Source: DMER64 sp964600385
GTDB taxonomy: Bacteria; Bacteroidota; Bacteroidia; Bacteroidales; UBA932
Assembly: GCA_964600385.1 (NCBI GenBank)
Contig: CAZRJC010000002.1
Location: forward strand, 1-64,000
Direction: 5' to 3'
Length of the DNA: 64,000 nucleotides
A program made the position numbers and the translations under genes. Below are positions 8,452 to 17,878 of the stretch, piece by piece. Position 1 is the first letter of the stretch. The number at the start of each line of letters is the position of its first letter. The notes under the pieces were generated by a model. That model searched no databases and was not told the origin of the DNA. It was given only the letters and a program-made list of their open reading frames with translations.

Positions 8452-9747
8452 TTATATGACTTTTATGATAAAGTAATTCTTTTTCCCTTTCTGTACGAGC
8501 AGATACTTGTCGCCTATCAGCTGAGAAACATCAACCGGGGTTTCGGTAGAAAGTACTTTTTCTTTATTTATGCTCAAACCGCCTCCCTGAATAAGTTTTC
8601 TTGCTTCGCCTTTTGACGGCAAAACAGAAGTATGAACTGCCAATAATTCGGTAACCGACTGTGGCAAAATGGATTTTGAAATTTCATACTGAGGAACCCC
8701 TTCAAAAACCGAGAGGAAAGTTTCTTCGCTCAGAGATCTCAACTGTTCATTGGTTCCTTGTCCGAATAGTATCTGAGAGGCTATAACAGCCTTGTTATAT
8801 TCCTCTTCTCCATGTACCATCGTTGTTACATACTTGGCAAGCATACCCTGAACAACCCTTTTGTGAGGGGCCTCGTTATGTTCTTCTATCAGTTTAGATA
8901 TCTCATCGAATGACAGTTGGGTAAAGATTTTAATATATTTCCGGGCATCTTCGTCGCTCACATTCATCCAGAACTGGTAAAACGCATAGGGCGAAGTCCG
9001 TGCCGGATCGAGCCAGACGTTGCCGGATTCTGTTTTTCCGAATTTACCTCCGTCGGACTTGGTAATAAGGGGACAGGTGAGCGCAAAACATTCACCGCCT
9101 TCCTTTCTGCGTATCAACTCGGATCCTGTAGTAATATTACCCCACTGATCGGAACCTCCCATTTGTAATTTACATCCATAGGTTTTGTAGAGGTACAGGT
9201 AATCGTATCCCTGCAGGAGTTGATAAGTAAACTCAGTGAATGACATCCCTTCCGTATCTTCCCCGGAAAGTCTCTTTTTTACCGAGTCTTTGCTCATCAT
9301 ATAATTCACGGTAATATGCTTGCCAATATCACGGACAAATTGAAGAAACGTATAATTTTTTGTCCAGTCATAGTTGTTTAACAAAAGGGCCTTGTTAGGT
9401 TGTTCGGTCTCAAAATCGAGGAACCTGGACAACTGTTTTTTTATGCATTCCTGGTTGTGACGCAATGTTTCTTCATCCAGCAAAACACGCTCTGCGGATT
9501 TCATGGAAGGATCTCCAATCATACCGGTAGCTCCTCCAACCAAAGCAATAGGCCTATGCCCGCACAGTTGCAGATGCCTTAGCATCATAACTCCTACAAG
9601 ATGTCCAATATGTAAAGAATCGGCTGTAGGGTCTATCCCAAGGTAAGCTGTAGTCATTTCTTTATTCAACTGTTCTTCGGTACCGGGCATCATGTCATGG
9701 ATCATCCCCCGCCACTTGAGTTCTGCAACAAAATTATTCTTGTTCAT
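8452..9747 (-). CDS. tyrS: Tyrosyl-tRNA synthetase
   Basis: This 431-residue class I aminoacyl-tRNA synthetase charges tRNA-Tyr. It shows the HIGH motif (HIGHLVGVMML), the tyrosine-binding segment around YDYLYLYKTYGCKLQMGGSDQWGN, the KFGKTESGNVW form of KMSKS, and a C-terminal S4-like RNA-binding domain (GEARKLIQGGGLSINKEKV). The ATG at 9747 is chosen because MNKNNFVAELKWRG is the usual start and a -7 element (TACCTTTG, minus strand) lies 24 nt upstream. A longer open frame to 10002 would run through that promoter. Confidence 0.97.
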   Translation of the reverse strand: MNKNNFVAELKWRGMIHDMMPGTEEQLNKEMTTAYLGIDPTADSLHIGHLVGVMMLRHLQLCGHRPIALVGGATGMIGDPSMKSAERVLLDEETLRHNQECIKKQLSRFLDFETEQPNKALLLNNYDWTKNYTFLQFVRDIGKHITVNYMMSKDSVKKRLSGEDTEGMSFTEFTYQLLQGYDYLYLYKTYGCKLQMGGSDQWGNITTGSELIRRKEGGECFALTCPLITKSDGGKFGKTESGNVWLDPARTSPYAFYQFWMNVSDEDARKYIKIFTQLSFDEISKLIEEHNEAPHKRVVQGMLAKYVTTMVHGEEEYNKAVIASQILFGQGTNEQLRSLSEETFLSVFEGVPQYEISKSILPQSVTELLAVHTSVLPSKGEARKLIQGGGLSINKEKVLSTETPVDVSQLIGDKYLLVQKGKKNYFIIKVI

Positions 9748-9770
9748 ATAATTGTTTGGTATATTTTCTG

Positions 9771-9801
9771 CAAAGGTAAAGAATAAAAATTTGTACTTTA
9801 G
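9771..9801. promoter_or_regulatory. Divergent promoters of tyrS and the S41 protease
   Basis: The minus-strand -7 TACCTTTG is at 9771-9778 (tyrS). The plus-strand -7 TACTTTAG is at 9794-9801, 4 nt before the protease ATG at 9806. The two promoters lie back to back and would compete for RNA polymerase. Confidence 0.45.
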
Positions 9802-9805
9802 CCGA

Positions 9806-11215
9806 ATGAAAGCTTTTTCAACAAACAGATTCATTTTGTGTTTGCTGGCATTATCAGGTCTGCTGATAACTGCCTGTGATCCCCACGCGGATCCCGAGAA
9901 AGAGGAAGCGCCCGCTCTGACCCAAAAGGTAAATAAATACATGCTGGATATAATGGAAGAGGTATATCTGTGGGAACAGCATATTCCCGGAGATCTTGAC
10001 ATCCGTTATGAATTCGATGAAAAAGAATTTTTTGAGAAACTGTGCTACCGGGCCGAAGACCGCTGGTCCTTTATAACAGACGACGTTCAGACCTTACAAG
10101 AAGGTTCTCAGGGAGTTGAAACCACTTTCGGTTATTCCCTTGCATTTGGCAAATTTTCTAATACCAGTTCTTTATTTGCTATTATACAATACGTTTATCC
10201 CCAAACTCCTGCATCTGAAGCAGGTCTCAAACGCGGTGATATTATTGTTGAAATGAACGGACAATCCATTACCGAAGACAATTACACAAACCTGTATTAC
10301 GCAAGCAGTCTGAGCCTTACTATGGGCGAATACAAAAACAATACGATTTCCAACCTGCCAGGCCCCATATCGCTCACCTCACGAAAACAGTCGCTGAACC
10401 CGGTGGTAGCTTCTAAGTTCATTGAAGACAGTGGTCACCGGATTGGCTATATGTGTTATACAGATTTTTTTGGAGGTTCCGACTCGAATTTTCTTCCCGT
10501 ACTGCAATCATTCAAAGAAGCGGGTATTACAGATCTTGTTCTGGATCTGAGATATAACCTGGGAGGCTATCTCTCCACTGCCAGGATACTTACAGGGGCT
10601 TTATGTCCGGCTTCATGTCTCAACGGCACAACTGTCCTGGTTTCAAAACACTGGAACAAACTGTACCAGGACTACTGGACAGAAAATAAACGTAACGACA
10701 TGTTGTTTGAATACTTTCCAAAAGCATCCGAGCAACCCCTGAATCTGAATCTTTCACGAATATATATCCTCACTGCTCATAATACGGCCAGTGCTTCCGA
10801 ATTGACGTTATGCGGACTAGAACCATATATGGAAGTCATCCAGGTAGGGACGCCGACCCGCGGGAAATATACCGCAGCCATGGTTTTTTCGCCCGAAAAA
10901 GGTACCAACATTGAAAATTGGGGAACACAGGCTATTGTTTACCGGTACGCCAATGCTTTAGGCGTAACGGATTTCCGTGAGGGCTTCATCCCTGATTATG
11001 AAAAAGAAGACGAACTGCTGGAAGAGAATTATCCCCTTGGAGATGTTCGCGAAGGGCTTTTTGCGAAAGCCATTTCACTGATAACAGGCAAAAAACCAGT
11101 TACCACAAAACAGGCCTTAAAAACCGGGCCCGCTTTTATAGTGAATCCTTCGCTGGCTTCCAGGCCCGCAGCTTTCCACAATGATTTAATAGACACCTAT
11201 TCCAACACTTTATGA
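9806..11215 (+). CDS. S41 (C-terminal processing) peptidase, lipoprotein
   Basis: This 469-residue protein has a lipoprotein signal with lipobox LLITAC (lipid-modified Cys near residue 24). A PDZ domain follows (IIQYVYPQTPASEAGLKRGDIIVEMNG, about 120-160), then the S41 catalytic core. The nucleophile is the serine in TASASEL, and the catalytic lysine is probably in PTRGKYTAA about 30 residues on. S41 proteases cleave C-terminal segments of exported proteins; the substrate is unknown. The ATG at 9806 gives an intact lipoprotein signal. Its stop overlaps the next ATG (ATGA), so translation of the S37 peptidase is probably coupled. Confidence 0.88.
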   Translation: MKAFSTNRFILCLLALSGLLITACDPHADPEKEEAPALTQKVNKYMLDIMEEVYLWEQHIPGDLDIRYEFDEKEFFEKLCYRAEDRWSFITDDVQTLQEGSQGVETTFGYSLAFGKFSNTSSLFAIIQYVYPQTPASEAGLKRGDIIVEMNGQSITEDNYTNLYYASSLSLTMGEYKNNTISNLPGPISLTSRKQSLNPVVASKFIEDSGHRIGYMCYTDFFGGSDSNFLPVLQSFKEAGITDLVLDLRYNLGGYLSTARILTGALCPASCLNGTTVLVSKHWNKLYQDYWTENKRNDMLFEYFPKASEQPLNLNLSRIYILTAHNTASASELTLCGLEPYMEVIQVGTPTRGKYTAAMVFSPEKGTNIENWGTQAIVYRYANALGVTDFREGFIPDYEKEDELLEENYPLGDVREGLFAKAISLITGKKPVTTKQALKTGPAFIVNPSLASRPAAFHNDLIDTYSNTL

Positions 11216-12726
11216 AACTAAAGAAAAGTATCGTTCTACTTGCCTTACTGGCTCTGATTCCCGTTTCCGGGACCTTACCCGCACAAACATTCAGGGCTTC
11301 CAGATCCCCGCTGGAAGTTACGTTATCTTCCCTCTCGGGCGTAACCGAAGTTCTTCGGCTGGAAAGCACCGAATTCACTGAAAAATACCAGATAAAAGTA
11401 CGCCAGATGGTAAATCACAACGAAGTGCGTGACGGGTTCTTTGAACAACGTATTTTCGTAATGCACGTGGGAGCGGACAGACCTACCGTATTGGTTACCG
11501 AAGGATACGGTGCCGATTATGCATCGAGTCCCAGGTACAGGGAAGAATTATCCCGGTTACTGAATGCAAACCTTGTAGTGGTGGAACACCGCTACTTTTC
11601 CCAATCAACCCCGCAACCCCGCACCTGGAAACATTTAACCGGAGAACAGGCCATGACCGATCTGCATAAGATACGTGAAATGCTGCGTCCCGTTTATCAG
11701 GGAAAATGGATTGCCACAGGTATAAGCAAAGGTGGGCAGACAGCCCTGATGTACCGTACATTATATCCCGACGACGTAGATATTACCGTCTCATACGTCG
11801 GCCCGCTTTGCCAGAATGTGGAAGACGGACGTCACGAACCTTTTATTAAAAACAAGGTCGGGACAAAAGAAGATAGGGAAAAAGTGCTGGCTTTTCAGAA
11901 AGAGTTGCTGATCCGCAAAGACAGTATTATGCCTGATTTTACCTCTTTTTGCGAAAAAGCCGGATATAAATTCACCGAGCCTTTAACCGATATATATGAT
12001 TTTGCGGTATTGGAATATTCTTTTGCTTTTTGGCAATGGGGAACTCCCGTTGAAAACATTCCTGCCGTTTCTGCTCCGGACTCTCTGCTGTTTGCCCATT
12101 TCATGAAAATATCTTCGCCCGATTACATGATGCGGGACACCCCTACCATGTCTTTCTTTGTCCAGGCAGCAAAACAGTTGGGTTACTACGGGTACGATAC
12201 CAATCCTTTCAGATTCAAAGTAACACGCACCCGGTTTATACCTGACAGTGAAAAGGCAATAGCAAAAAGAGAAGCCAAGGAGGCCAAAAAAGCAGCCAAA
12301 GAAGCAAAAAAAGACTCTACAGCTGTTATAAATGGGGTAAATACGGCAGAGGAGAATGACGAAAAGACCATCGGGAATACCACCGAAATAACGGGAAAGT
12401 GGGTAACAAAAAAATATCCGGCTATGGAATTGAAAACAGCCGAAGGTTATCTGTCTAAAATATTTCTCCCGGATTTTTATAAACCCCGTTTCAACAAGAA
12501 ACTTTACAAAATGCAAAGTAATTTTGTAAAAACCACAGATGCACGACTGGTATTCCTTTACGGGGAGTGGGATCCCTGGACGGCTGCCGCTGTCCCCAAC
12601 CCCGGGAAACCAAATGTACTTTATTTTGTACAACCCGGAGGGAATCATCGTACCCGGATCGGGACTCTTCCCCAGGAAATGCGCGACCAGTTGTTAAAAC
12701 AACTGGAAGCATGGTTAAACGAATGA
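11212..12726 (+). CDS. Exported S37 (PS-10) tripeptidyl aminopeptidase-like serine peptidase
   Basis: This 504-residue protein has a signal peptide ending near PAQ (residue 25). The alpha/beta-hydrolase nucleophile elbow GISKGGQTALMYR carries the catalytic Ser. A later Asp (FLYGEWDPWTAAA) and His (GGNHRTRI) complete a plausible triad. This fits Pfam PS-10 peptidase S37, enzymes that release tri- or tetrapeptides from proline-containing peptides. A lysine/alanine-rich charged insert (about residues 348-392) interrupts the domain. The gene overlaps the S41 gene and the DUF2156 gene by 4-bp ATGA junctions, so the three form a coupled unit. Confidence 0.85.
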   Translation: MKLKKSIVLLALLALIPVSGTLPAQTFRASRSPLEVTLSSLSGVTEVLRLESTEFTEKYQIKVRQMVNHNEVRDGFFEQRIFVMHVGADRPTVLVTEGYGADYASSPRYREELSRLLNANLVVVEHRYFSQSTPQPRTWKHLTGEQAMTDLHKIREMLRPVYQGKWIATGISKGGQTALMYRTLYPDDVDITVSYVGPLCQNVEDGRHEPFIKNKVGTKEDREKVLAFQKELLIRKDSIMPDFTSFCEKAGYKFTEPLTDIYDFAVLEYSFAFWQWGTPVENIPAVSAPDSLLFAHFMKISSPDYMMRDTPTMSFFVQAAKQLGYYGYDTNPFRFKVTRTRFIPDSEKAIAKREAKEAKKAAKEAKKDSTAVINGVNTAEENDEKTIGNTTEITGKWVTKKYPAMELKTAEGYLSKIFLPDFYKPRFNKKLYKMQSNFVKTTDARLVFLYGEWDPWTAAAVPNPGKPNVLYFVQPGGNHRTRIGTLPQEMRDQLLKQLEAWLNE

Positions 12727-13673
12727 TATTTTTTATGAGAGAGTTTTCTCCTTTATCTGTTTCCGACCGATCCTCAGTTTTACCGTTTCTTAAGAATGCC
12801 AATAAACAGGGTTCCGAGTTTTCTTTTACGGCACTCTATATGTGGGCAGGCATATATAATACCACCCACTCGGTTGTTCCCTCCACCTCCGGCCCGCTTT
12901 TGATTTTCAGGAGCTGCAAAGAGGAAAGTGAGCCGTATACATATCTTTATCCCCTTACTGAAAACGGAAAAGAAGTTACTGCCAGAGAGACTGTTCAGAC
13001 CATTTCGGATCTTGCTCCCGGAGAACCCTTCAGCCTGTGGAGCATCTCGGAACAACAGTCGAACGAACTCCTGAAAGCTTTCCCGGGTCAGTTTGATATC
13101 CGTCCCATCCGTTCTTCTTTCGATTATCTTTACCCTGCCAGTCAGTTGGTGCAACTTGGAGGGAAAAAGCTTCAACCCAAAAGAAATCTTATTTCGGGCT
13201 TCAAAAGGCTCTATCCTGATTTCCGGACAGAGATTATCACACCTGAAAATATTGCCGAATGTTTAAAGATGAACGATGAATGGTGTGTTATGATGGGATG
13301 CCGCCACAACGCGTCTCTTTCAGAGGAAAAATGCGCCGTTCACAGGGCTTTTCAACATTTTCAGGAACTGGAACTCGAAGGTTTGATTCTCCGGACAGAG
13401 GGCCGTATCATTGCTTTTACCGTGGGTGAACCATTAAGCAACGACACTTATATTGTGCATATAGAAAAAGCGTTTCCTGAATATAAAGGTGCTTATCAGG
13501 CTATTAATCAACTTTTTGCTGAACATATTCAGGAAAAGCACCCCGATCTTATTTATATAAACCGTGAAGACGATGCCGGAGACGAAGGCCTCCGGAAGGC
13601 AAAACTCAGCTATCAGCCAGTTTACCTGGTGGAAAAATATGCCGGGTTATTTAGCCCACAAGCCAGACCATAA
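12723..13673 (+). CDS. DUF2156 / phosphatidylglycerol lysyltransferase C-terminal domain protein
   Basis: This protein has 316 residues, or 312 if translation starts at the second methionine (12735). It resembles the soluble GNAT-like domain found at the C-terminus of MprF lysyl-phosphatidylglycerol synthases, but lacks MprF's membrane half. Typical segments are MREFSPLSVSDRS, EFSFTALYMWAG, ISGFKRLYPD and LIYINREDDAGDEGLRKAK. Cytosolic with no signal peptide, which differs from its two exported neighbours. Translation start at 12723 gives the ATGA overlap with the S37 gene. Acceptor and donor are unknown. The last 23 bp overlap the minus-strand phosphopantetheinyl transferase. Confidence 0.8.
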   Translation: MIFFMREFSPLSVSDRSSVLPFLKNANKQGSEFSFTALYMWAGIYNTTHSVVPSTSGPLLIFRSCKEESEPYTYLYPLTENGKEVTARETVQTISDLAPGEPFSLWSISEQQSNELLKAFPGQFDIRPIRSSFDYLYPASQLVQLGGKKLQPKRNLISGFKRLYPDFRTEIITPENIAECLKMNDEWCVMMGCRHNASLSEEKCAVHRAFQHFQELELEGLILRTEGRIIAFTVGEPLSNDTYIVHIEKAFPEYKGAYQAINQLFAEHIQEKHPDLIYINREDDAGDEGLRKAKLSYQPVYLVEKYAGLFSPQARP

Positions 13674-14292
13674 CGTGGTCATCAAGAATTTTATATTCCA
13701 GGGTGAAGTTTTCACGTTCTCCGTCCTTGTGAATGAAATCTGCCTCAATTTCTCCCTCTTCCCGGGGATAAAAACGGGCAACTTCCATTTGACGGGCAAA
13801 GTCAACATCGTTCTGAGACATATACTTATATATTGCTTCCTTCGCACACCAGATGATTGCCAACTGATTGGTCCTTATTTCGCTCTTGTCTGAAAGAGCC
13901 TCGCGTTCTTCTTCATTCATGGCCCTGGATTCAACAGCCGCGAAATTTCTTGACAGTGCTTCTATATCAATACCCACACTGTTTTCCGGATGTGTGATCA
14001 CACAGGCGAACCGGCCGGTATGGGCAATACTTAGCTCTACAATGGAATTTTGGAGGAAAGGACGCCCGTTTTCGTGATAACGCAGGTAAACTTTTTCGGG
14101 GAATAGAAGGTCCAGCAGAGCCCTTACAGAAAGGCGCTCAATCCTTCGTTTTTCGCTTGAGATATATGATAATTCTTCCTGCTCATCGTTAGGCAGGACA
14201 CAAAGAGCCGACAACTGATTTTCTGTTTCGGTAATCTCCCAAACGGCAATCTCTGCACCGTTTTTAAATTTTTCTCTGTAATAAAGTCCCAT
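13651..14292 (-). CDS. 4'-phosphopantetheinyl transferase, Sfp type
   Basis: This 213-residue enzyme transfers phosphopantetheine from CoA to carrier-protein serines. Diagnostic motifs are HENGRPFL, LSIAHTGRFACV, VGIDIEALSR (Mg-binding Asp and Glu) and WCAKEAIYKY. No carrier protein or synthase is nearby, so it probably serves a fatty-acid ACP or a distant pathway. The AcpS or Sfp role cannot be fixed from sequence alone. It has its own promoter at 14394-14426, inside and just beyond the ispE 3' end, giving a leader of about 95 nt. Confidence 0.88.
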   Translation of the reverse strand: MGLYYREKFKNGAEIAVWEITETENQLSALCVLPNDEQEELSYISSEKRRIERLSVRALLDLLFPEKVYLRYHENGRPFLQNSIVELSIAHTGRFACVITHPENSVGIDIEALSRNFAAVESRAMNEEEREALSDKSEIRTNQLAIIWCAKEAIYKYMSQNDVDFARQMEVARFYPREEGEIEADFIHKDGERENFTLEYKILDDHVMVWLVG

Positions 14293-14393
14293 ATCAATAG
14301 CGCAGAATAGAGTCCGTACGCATACGGGACACGATGAAACTGAAAAAACAACTCGGAGGTTCCAAGGATAAAGACATTATTGGGTTAGCGCCA

Positions 14394-14426
14394 CAAAGAT
14401 ATAAAGTTTTTTATATCCTGAACAAA
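14394..14426 (-). promoter_or_regulatory. Promoter with -33 TTTG and -7 TATCTTTG
   Basis: On the minus strand, TTTG (14423-14426) is separated by 21 nt from TATCTTTG (14394-14401). This is the best complete Bacteroidota-type promoter in the window. It would drive the phosphopantetheinyl transferase gene, and its -33 element lies within the ispE coding end. Confidence 0.55.
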
Positions 14427-15193
14427 CCAAATACAGCAGATCCGCTTCCTGTCATTGAGGCATAAACCGCTCCTTCGTCATAAAGAGCCTCTTTATAGCT
14501 TCTGATAACCGGGAATTTCTCAAAGATTGTGGCTTCAAAATCATTTGAAACAATACATTTCCAGGTATCAACCGGCTGGAGCAACCGTTCACGCAATCCC
14601 ACGTCCCTGTGTTGAGGTACAATACCCGCATACGCCTCGGCCGTAGACACAGAAACAGGCGGGAACCGGAGTTCAATACGATAATTGCTCAGGTCGAGGG
14701 GAATGGGTGTAAGCACATCTCCCCGTCCGCCTGCCAGGCAAGCGGTTGGAGGCAAGGGTTGTAAAAAATAAGGCACATCGCTGCCCAATTGCAGGGCGTA
14801 GTGCATTAATTGCGCGGGTGAAAGGTTTAGTCCAAAATGCCTGTTGAACAGTTGAAGACATAATGCAGCATCTGAAGAGCCCCCGCCTAATCCGGCTCCC
14901 ATGGGAATGTTTTTGTACAGATGTATCTCCACGGGGGTCAGTGGAAAATCCGAGGCCAAAAGGCGGAATGCTTTCATGCACAGATTTCCGTACGGATCTC
15001 CGGGTATATCAAGACCGTAAGTATACAGAACAGCCTCTCTGCCGGCCTCCGGAGCATCGGTCACCTCCAGAATATCATTTATGGATACCGGGTAGAAAAC
15101 CGTCTCGATATTGTGATACCCGTCTGCACGTTTATCAAGAACATGCAATCCTATGTTGATTTTGGCATACGGATATACAACAGATGTTGACAT
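14411..15193 (-). CDS. ispE: 4-diphosphocytidyl-2-C-methyl-D-erythritol kinase
   Basis: This 260-residue GHMP-family kinase carries out the fourth step of the MEP isoprenoid pathway. It shows the N-terminal YPYAKINIGLHVLDKRADGYHNIETVF signature, the ATP-binding loop IPMGAGLGGGSSDAA and the C-terminal ASMTGSGSAVFGLF motif. It follows nrdJ by 12 bp and may share its transcript. The next-step partner ispD is elsewhere in this window (30702-31394). Confidence 0.96.
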   Translation of the reverse strand: MSTSVVYPYAKINIGLHVLDKRADGYHNIETVFYPVSINDILEVTDAPEAGREAVLYTYGLDIPGDPYGNLCMKAFRLLASDFPLTPVEIHLYKNIPMGAGLGGGSSDAALCLQLFNRHFGLNLSPAQLMHYALQLGSDVPYFLQPLPPTACLAGGRGDVLTPIPLDLSNYRIELRFPPVSVSTAEAYAGIVPQHRDVGLRERLLQPVDTWKCIVSNDFEATIFEKFPVIRSYKEALYDEGAVYASMTGSGSAVFGLFRI

Positions 15194-15205
15194 AAGGACG
15201 ATTAA

Positions 15206-17755
15206 TTAACCGCATTTGGAGAAACCACAACTCATACAGAGCAGACATCCCTCCTGGTATACAAGGTTTTCGGACCCGCATTTCTCGCAATGAGCTCCCG
15301 AAGAATCCTTTGTGCCGTTGGGGATATAACGCTTGAGCGCACGTTCCACACCCGATTTCCAGTTATTGATGGTCTGGCTGTCCAGTTCCAGGGAAGAAAC
15401 AAGATGTACTACTTCTTCTACCGGTAGTCCGTTCCGTAAAACCCCGGAAATCAGTTTTGCATAATTCCAGTAAGCCTGATTGAACATATGGGAAATTCCT
15501 CCCACGGTGTTCGGATACCCATATTTGTCTATGTACTTGAAATCATAGCGGGATCCGCTCTCATCCACTACCTTGATAACCTGTCCCATGATAACTGATT
15601 TAGGTATGGTCCGGGTATCTTCGTCGAGTTTCCCTGTAAAAATCTCATACGGGCGTCCTTCATACAGTCCTACAAAGGCAATCCACTGTTCGTTAGCGTT
15701 TTTAAAACGGATCACTTCGGCCTCCAGCGCAATGGGGCGCAGTTTGGGCATCGACTGCATCATTTTACCGGGTTTTGCTTCTCCATCGGCAGCGACCAGG
15801 ACTCCCGTACGACTTCCGTCCCTGTATACGGTAACACCTTTACAGCCCCATTCCCAGGCTGTCCTGTATACTTCAGCCACCATTTCTTCAGTAACATCGG
15901 CCGGCAGGTTAACAGTAACGCTTATGGAATGATCCACCCATTTTTGCATTTGTCCCTGCATTTTCACTTTGGCCACCCAATCCACATCATTTGCTGTAGC
16001 TTTGTAGTAAGGAGATTTTTCCACCAGGGCTGCAAGGTCTTCTTTATTCATGCCAATCACGGAATCCCGGTCATAACCGTTAATAACGGCCCAATCCAGG
16101 AATTTATGATGAAAGACATTGTATTCTTCAAACGCATCTCCCATTTTATCCGTGAAGGCAATCGTCACATTTTTATCGTTGGGATTCACTTTTTTACGAC
16201 GTTGATATACGGGAAGGAATACCTGTTCAATGCCACTGGTAGTCTGTGTCATCAAACTGGTCGTTCCGGTTGGGGCGATCGTAAGCATGGAAATATTACG
16301 GCGCCCTGACTTAATCATTTTTTGGTACAACTCTTCATCTTCCTGACGTATGCGTTCTATCATGGGATTCCTCAATTCTCTGTTGGCATCGAAAATGGGG
16401 AACGGGCCACGCTCCTGAGCCAGTTGGACAGATGAGGCGTAGGCAGAGAGTGCAAGTGTTTTCTGTACAAGTACACCTACTTTGATGGCCTCTTCAGAAC
16501 CATAGCGAAGACCAAGTGCAGCAAGCATATCACCCTCGGCGGTAATGCCCAGACCGGTACGCCGGCCACCCAGGGATTTGGCTTTGATCTTCTCCCACAG
16601 TTCACGCTCGTTACGTTTTATATCTTCATCTTCGGGATCTTTATTGATTTTTGATATAATGGCATCTATCTTCTCCATTTCCAGATCAATAAGATCATCA
16701 TTCAAACGCAAGGCTTTCGCTACGTGGGTTTTGAATAATTTCATATTGAATTTCGCCTCCGATGTAAAAGGATTTTCCACGTAAGAGTAGAGATTCATCG
16801 CAATCAGACGGCAGGAATCATAAGGACACAAGGGTATCTCACCGCAGGGATTGGTGCTGATGGTCCGGTAACCCAGATCTGCATAACAATCGGCAATAGA
16901 TTCCCTGATAATCGTATCCCAGAACAATACGCCCGGTTCGGCGGATTTCCAGGCATTATGGATAATCTTTTTCCATAATAAAGAGGCATCGGTCTCTTGT
17001 TTATATTTTGGATTGTTCGAATCTACAGGATATTGCTGTTCATAAGGCTTCCGCGCGAGGGCAGCCTTCATGAACTCATCATCTATTCTTACCGAAACGT
17101 TAGCACCCGTCACTTTATTCTGTTCCATCTTGGCATCGATGAACTTTTCAGCATCGGGATGTTTGATGGAAATAGACAGCATGAGAGCGCCTCTTCTGCC
17201 GTCCTGTGCCACTTCTCTTGTGGAATTCGAATACCTCTCCATAAAAGGAACCACGCCAGTTGAGGTAAGCGCCGAGTTGAGTACGGGAGAACCTCCCGGA
17301 CGTATATGCGACAAGTCATGACCTACGCCACCCCGGCGTTTCATCAGCTGAACCTGTTCTTCATCAATCTTCATTATACCTCCGTAGGAGTCGGCAGGAT
17401 TTTGATGTCCAATCACAAAACAATTGGATAAAGAGGCCACCTGGTGGTCATTGCCTATGCCTGTCATGGGCCCTCCCTGAGGCACAATATATCTGAACTT
17501 CTCCAGCAATCCGAATATTTCCTCTTCGGTCATGGGATTCGGATACTTTTGTTCAATGCGGGCAAACTCACGAGCAAGCCGTTTGTGCATATCGGCGGGT
17601 GTGCATTCATAAAGATTCCCGTAAGAATCTTTCATGGCATATTTATTTATCCAGACAGATGCGGCCAGGTCATCTCCGTTAAAATACTCTTTTGATTTGG
17701 CCAAAGCTTCCTCATAGGGAAAAACGACCGCTGCATTCTTTTTTTGAGAATCCAT
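15206..17755 (-). CDS. nrdJ: Adenosylcobalamin-dependent (class II) ribonucleotide reductase
   Basis: This 849-residue enzyme reduces ribonucleotides to deoxyribonucleotides using coenzyme B12 to make a thiyl radical, so it works without oxygen. Visible features are SLSNCFVIG (conserved active-site Cys), KRRGGVGHDLSHIRP, NPCGEIPL (catalytic Asn-Cys-Glu), and TIAPTGTTSLMTQTTSGIEQVF. The C-terminal cysteine-rich tail (CEKCGSENL...CLLCMSCGFSKCG) is a zinc-ribbon plus shuttle cysteines. No cobalamin riboswitch fits in the 123-bp upstream gap, and no NrdR boxes were recognised. Confidence 0.95.
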   Translation of the reverse strand: MDSQKKNAAVVFPYEEALAKSKEYFNGDDLAASVWINKYAMKDSYGNLYECTPADMHKRLAREFARIEQKYPNPMTEEEIFGLLEKFRYIVPQGGPMTGIGNDHQVASLSNCFVIGHQNPADSYGGIMKIDEEQVQLMKRRGGVGHDLSHIRPGGSPVLNSALTSTGVVPFMERYSNSTREVAQDGRRGALMLSISIKHPDAEKFIDAKMEQNKVTGANVSVRIDDEFMKAALARKPYEQQYPVDSNNPKYKQETDASLLWKKIIHNAWKSAEPGVLFWDTIIRESIADCYADLGYRTISTNPCGEIPLCPYDSCRLIAMNLYSYVENPFTSEAKFNMKLFKTHVAKALRLNDDLIDLEMEKIDAIISKINKDPEDEDIKRNERELWEKIKAKSLGGRRTGLGITAEGDMLAALGLRYGSEEAIKVGVLVQKTLALSAYASSVQLAQERGPFPIFDANRELRNPMIERIRQEDEELYQKMIKSGRRNISMLTIAPTGTTSLMTQTTSGIEQVFLPVYQRRKKVNPNDKNVTIAFTDKMGDAFEEYNVFHHKFLDWAVINGYDRDSVIGMNKEDLAALVEKSPYYKATANDVDWVAKVKMQGQMQKWVDHSISVTVNLPADVTEEMVAEVYRTAWEWGCKGVTVYRDGSRTGVLVAADGEAKPGKMMQSMPKLRPIALEAEVIRFKNANEQWIAFVGLYEGRPYEIFTGKLDEDTRTIPKSVIMGQVIKVVDESGSRYDFKYIDKYGYPNTVGGISHMFNQAYWNYAKLISGVLRNGLPVEEVVHLVSSLELDSQTINNWKSGVERALKRYIPNGTKDSSGAHCEKCGSENLVYQEGCLLCMSCGFSKCG

Positions 17756-17878
17756 AACGCTGTATATAAGAGGGTTACTAAATGGGCAAAGCCTTTTCAG
17801 TTGTAGGAAAGGGAATGCAAGTTACTTTAATAGAAAATTAAAAAACAGAGGTAATGAAAAAAGATATACACATTATTC

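Noticed and set aside
17756..17878. Cobalamin riboswitch before nrdJ
   Set aside because: The gap is 123 bp, too short for a B12 riboswitch, and no B12-box-like sequence was seen.
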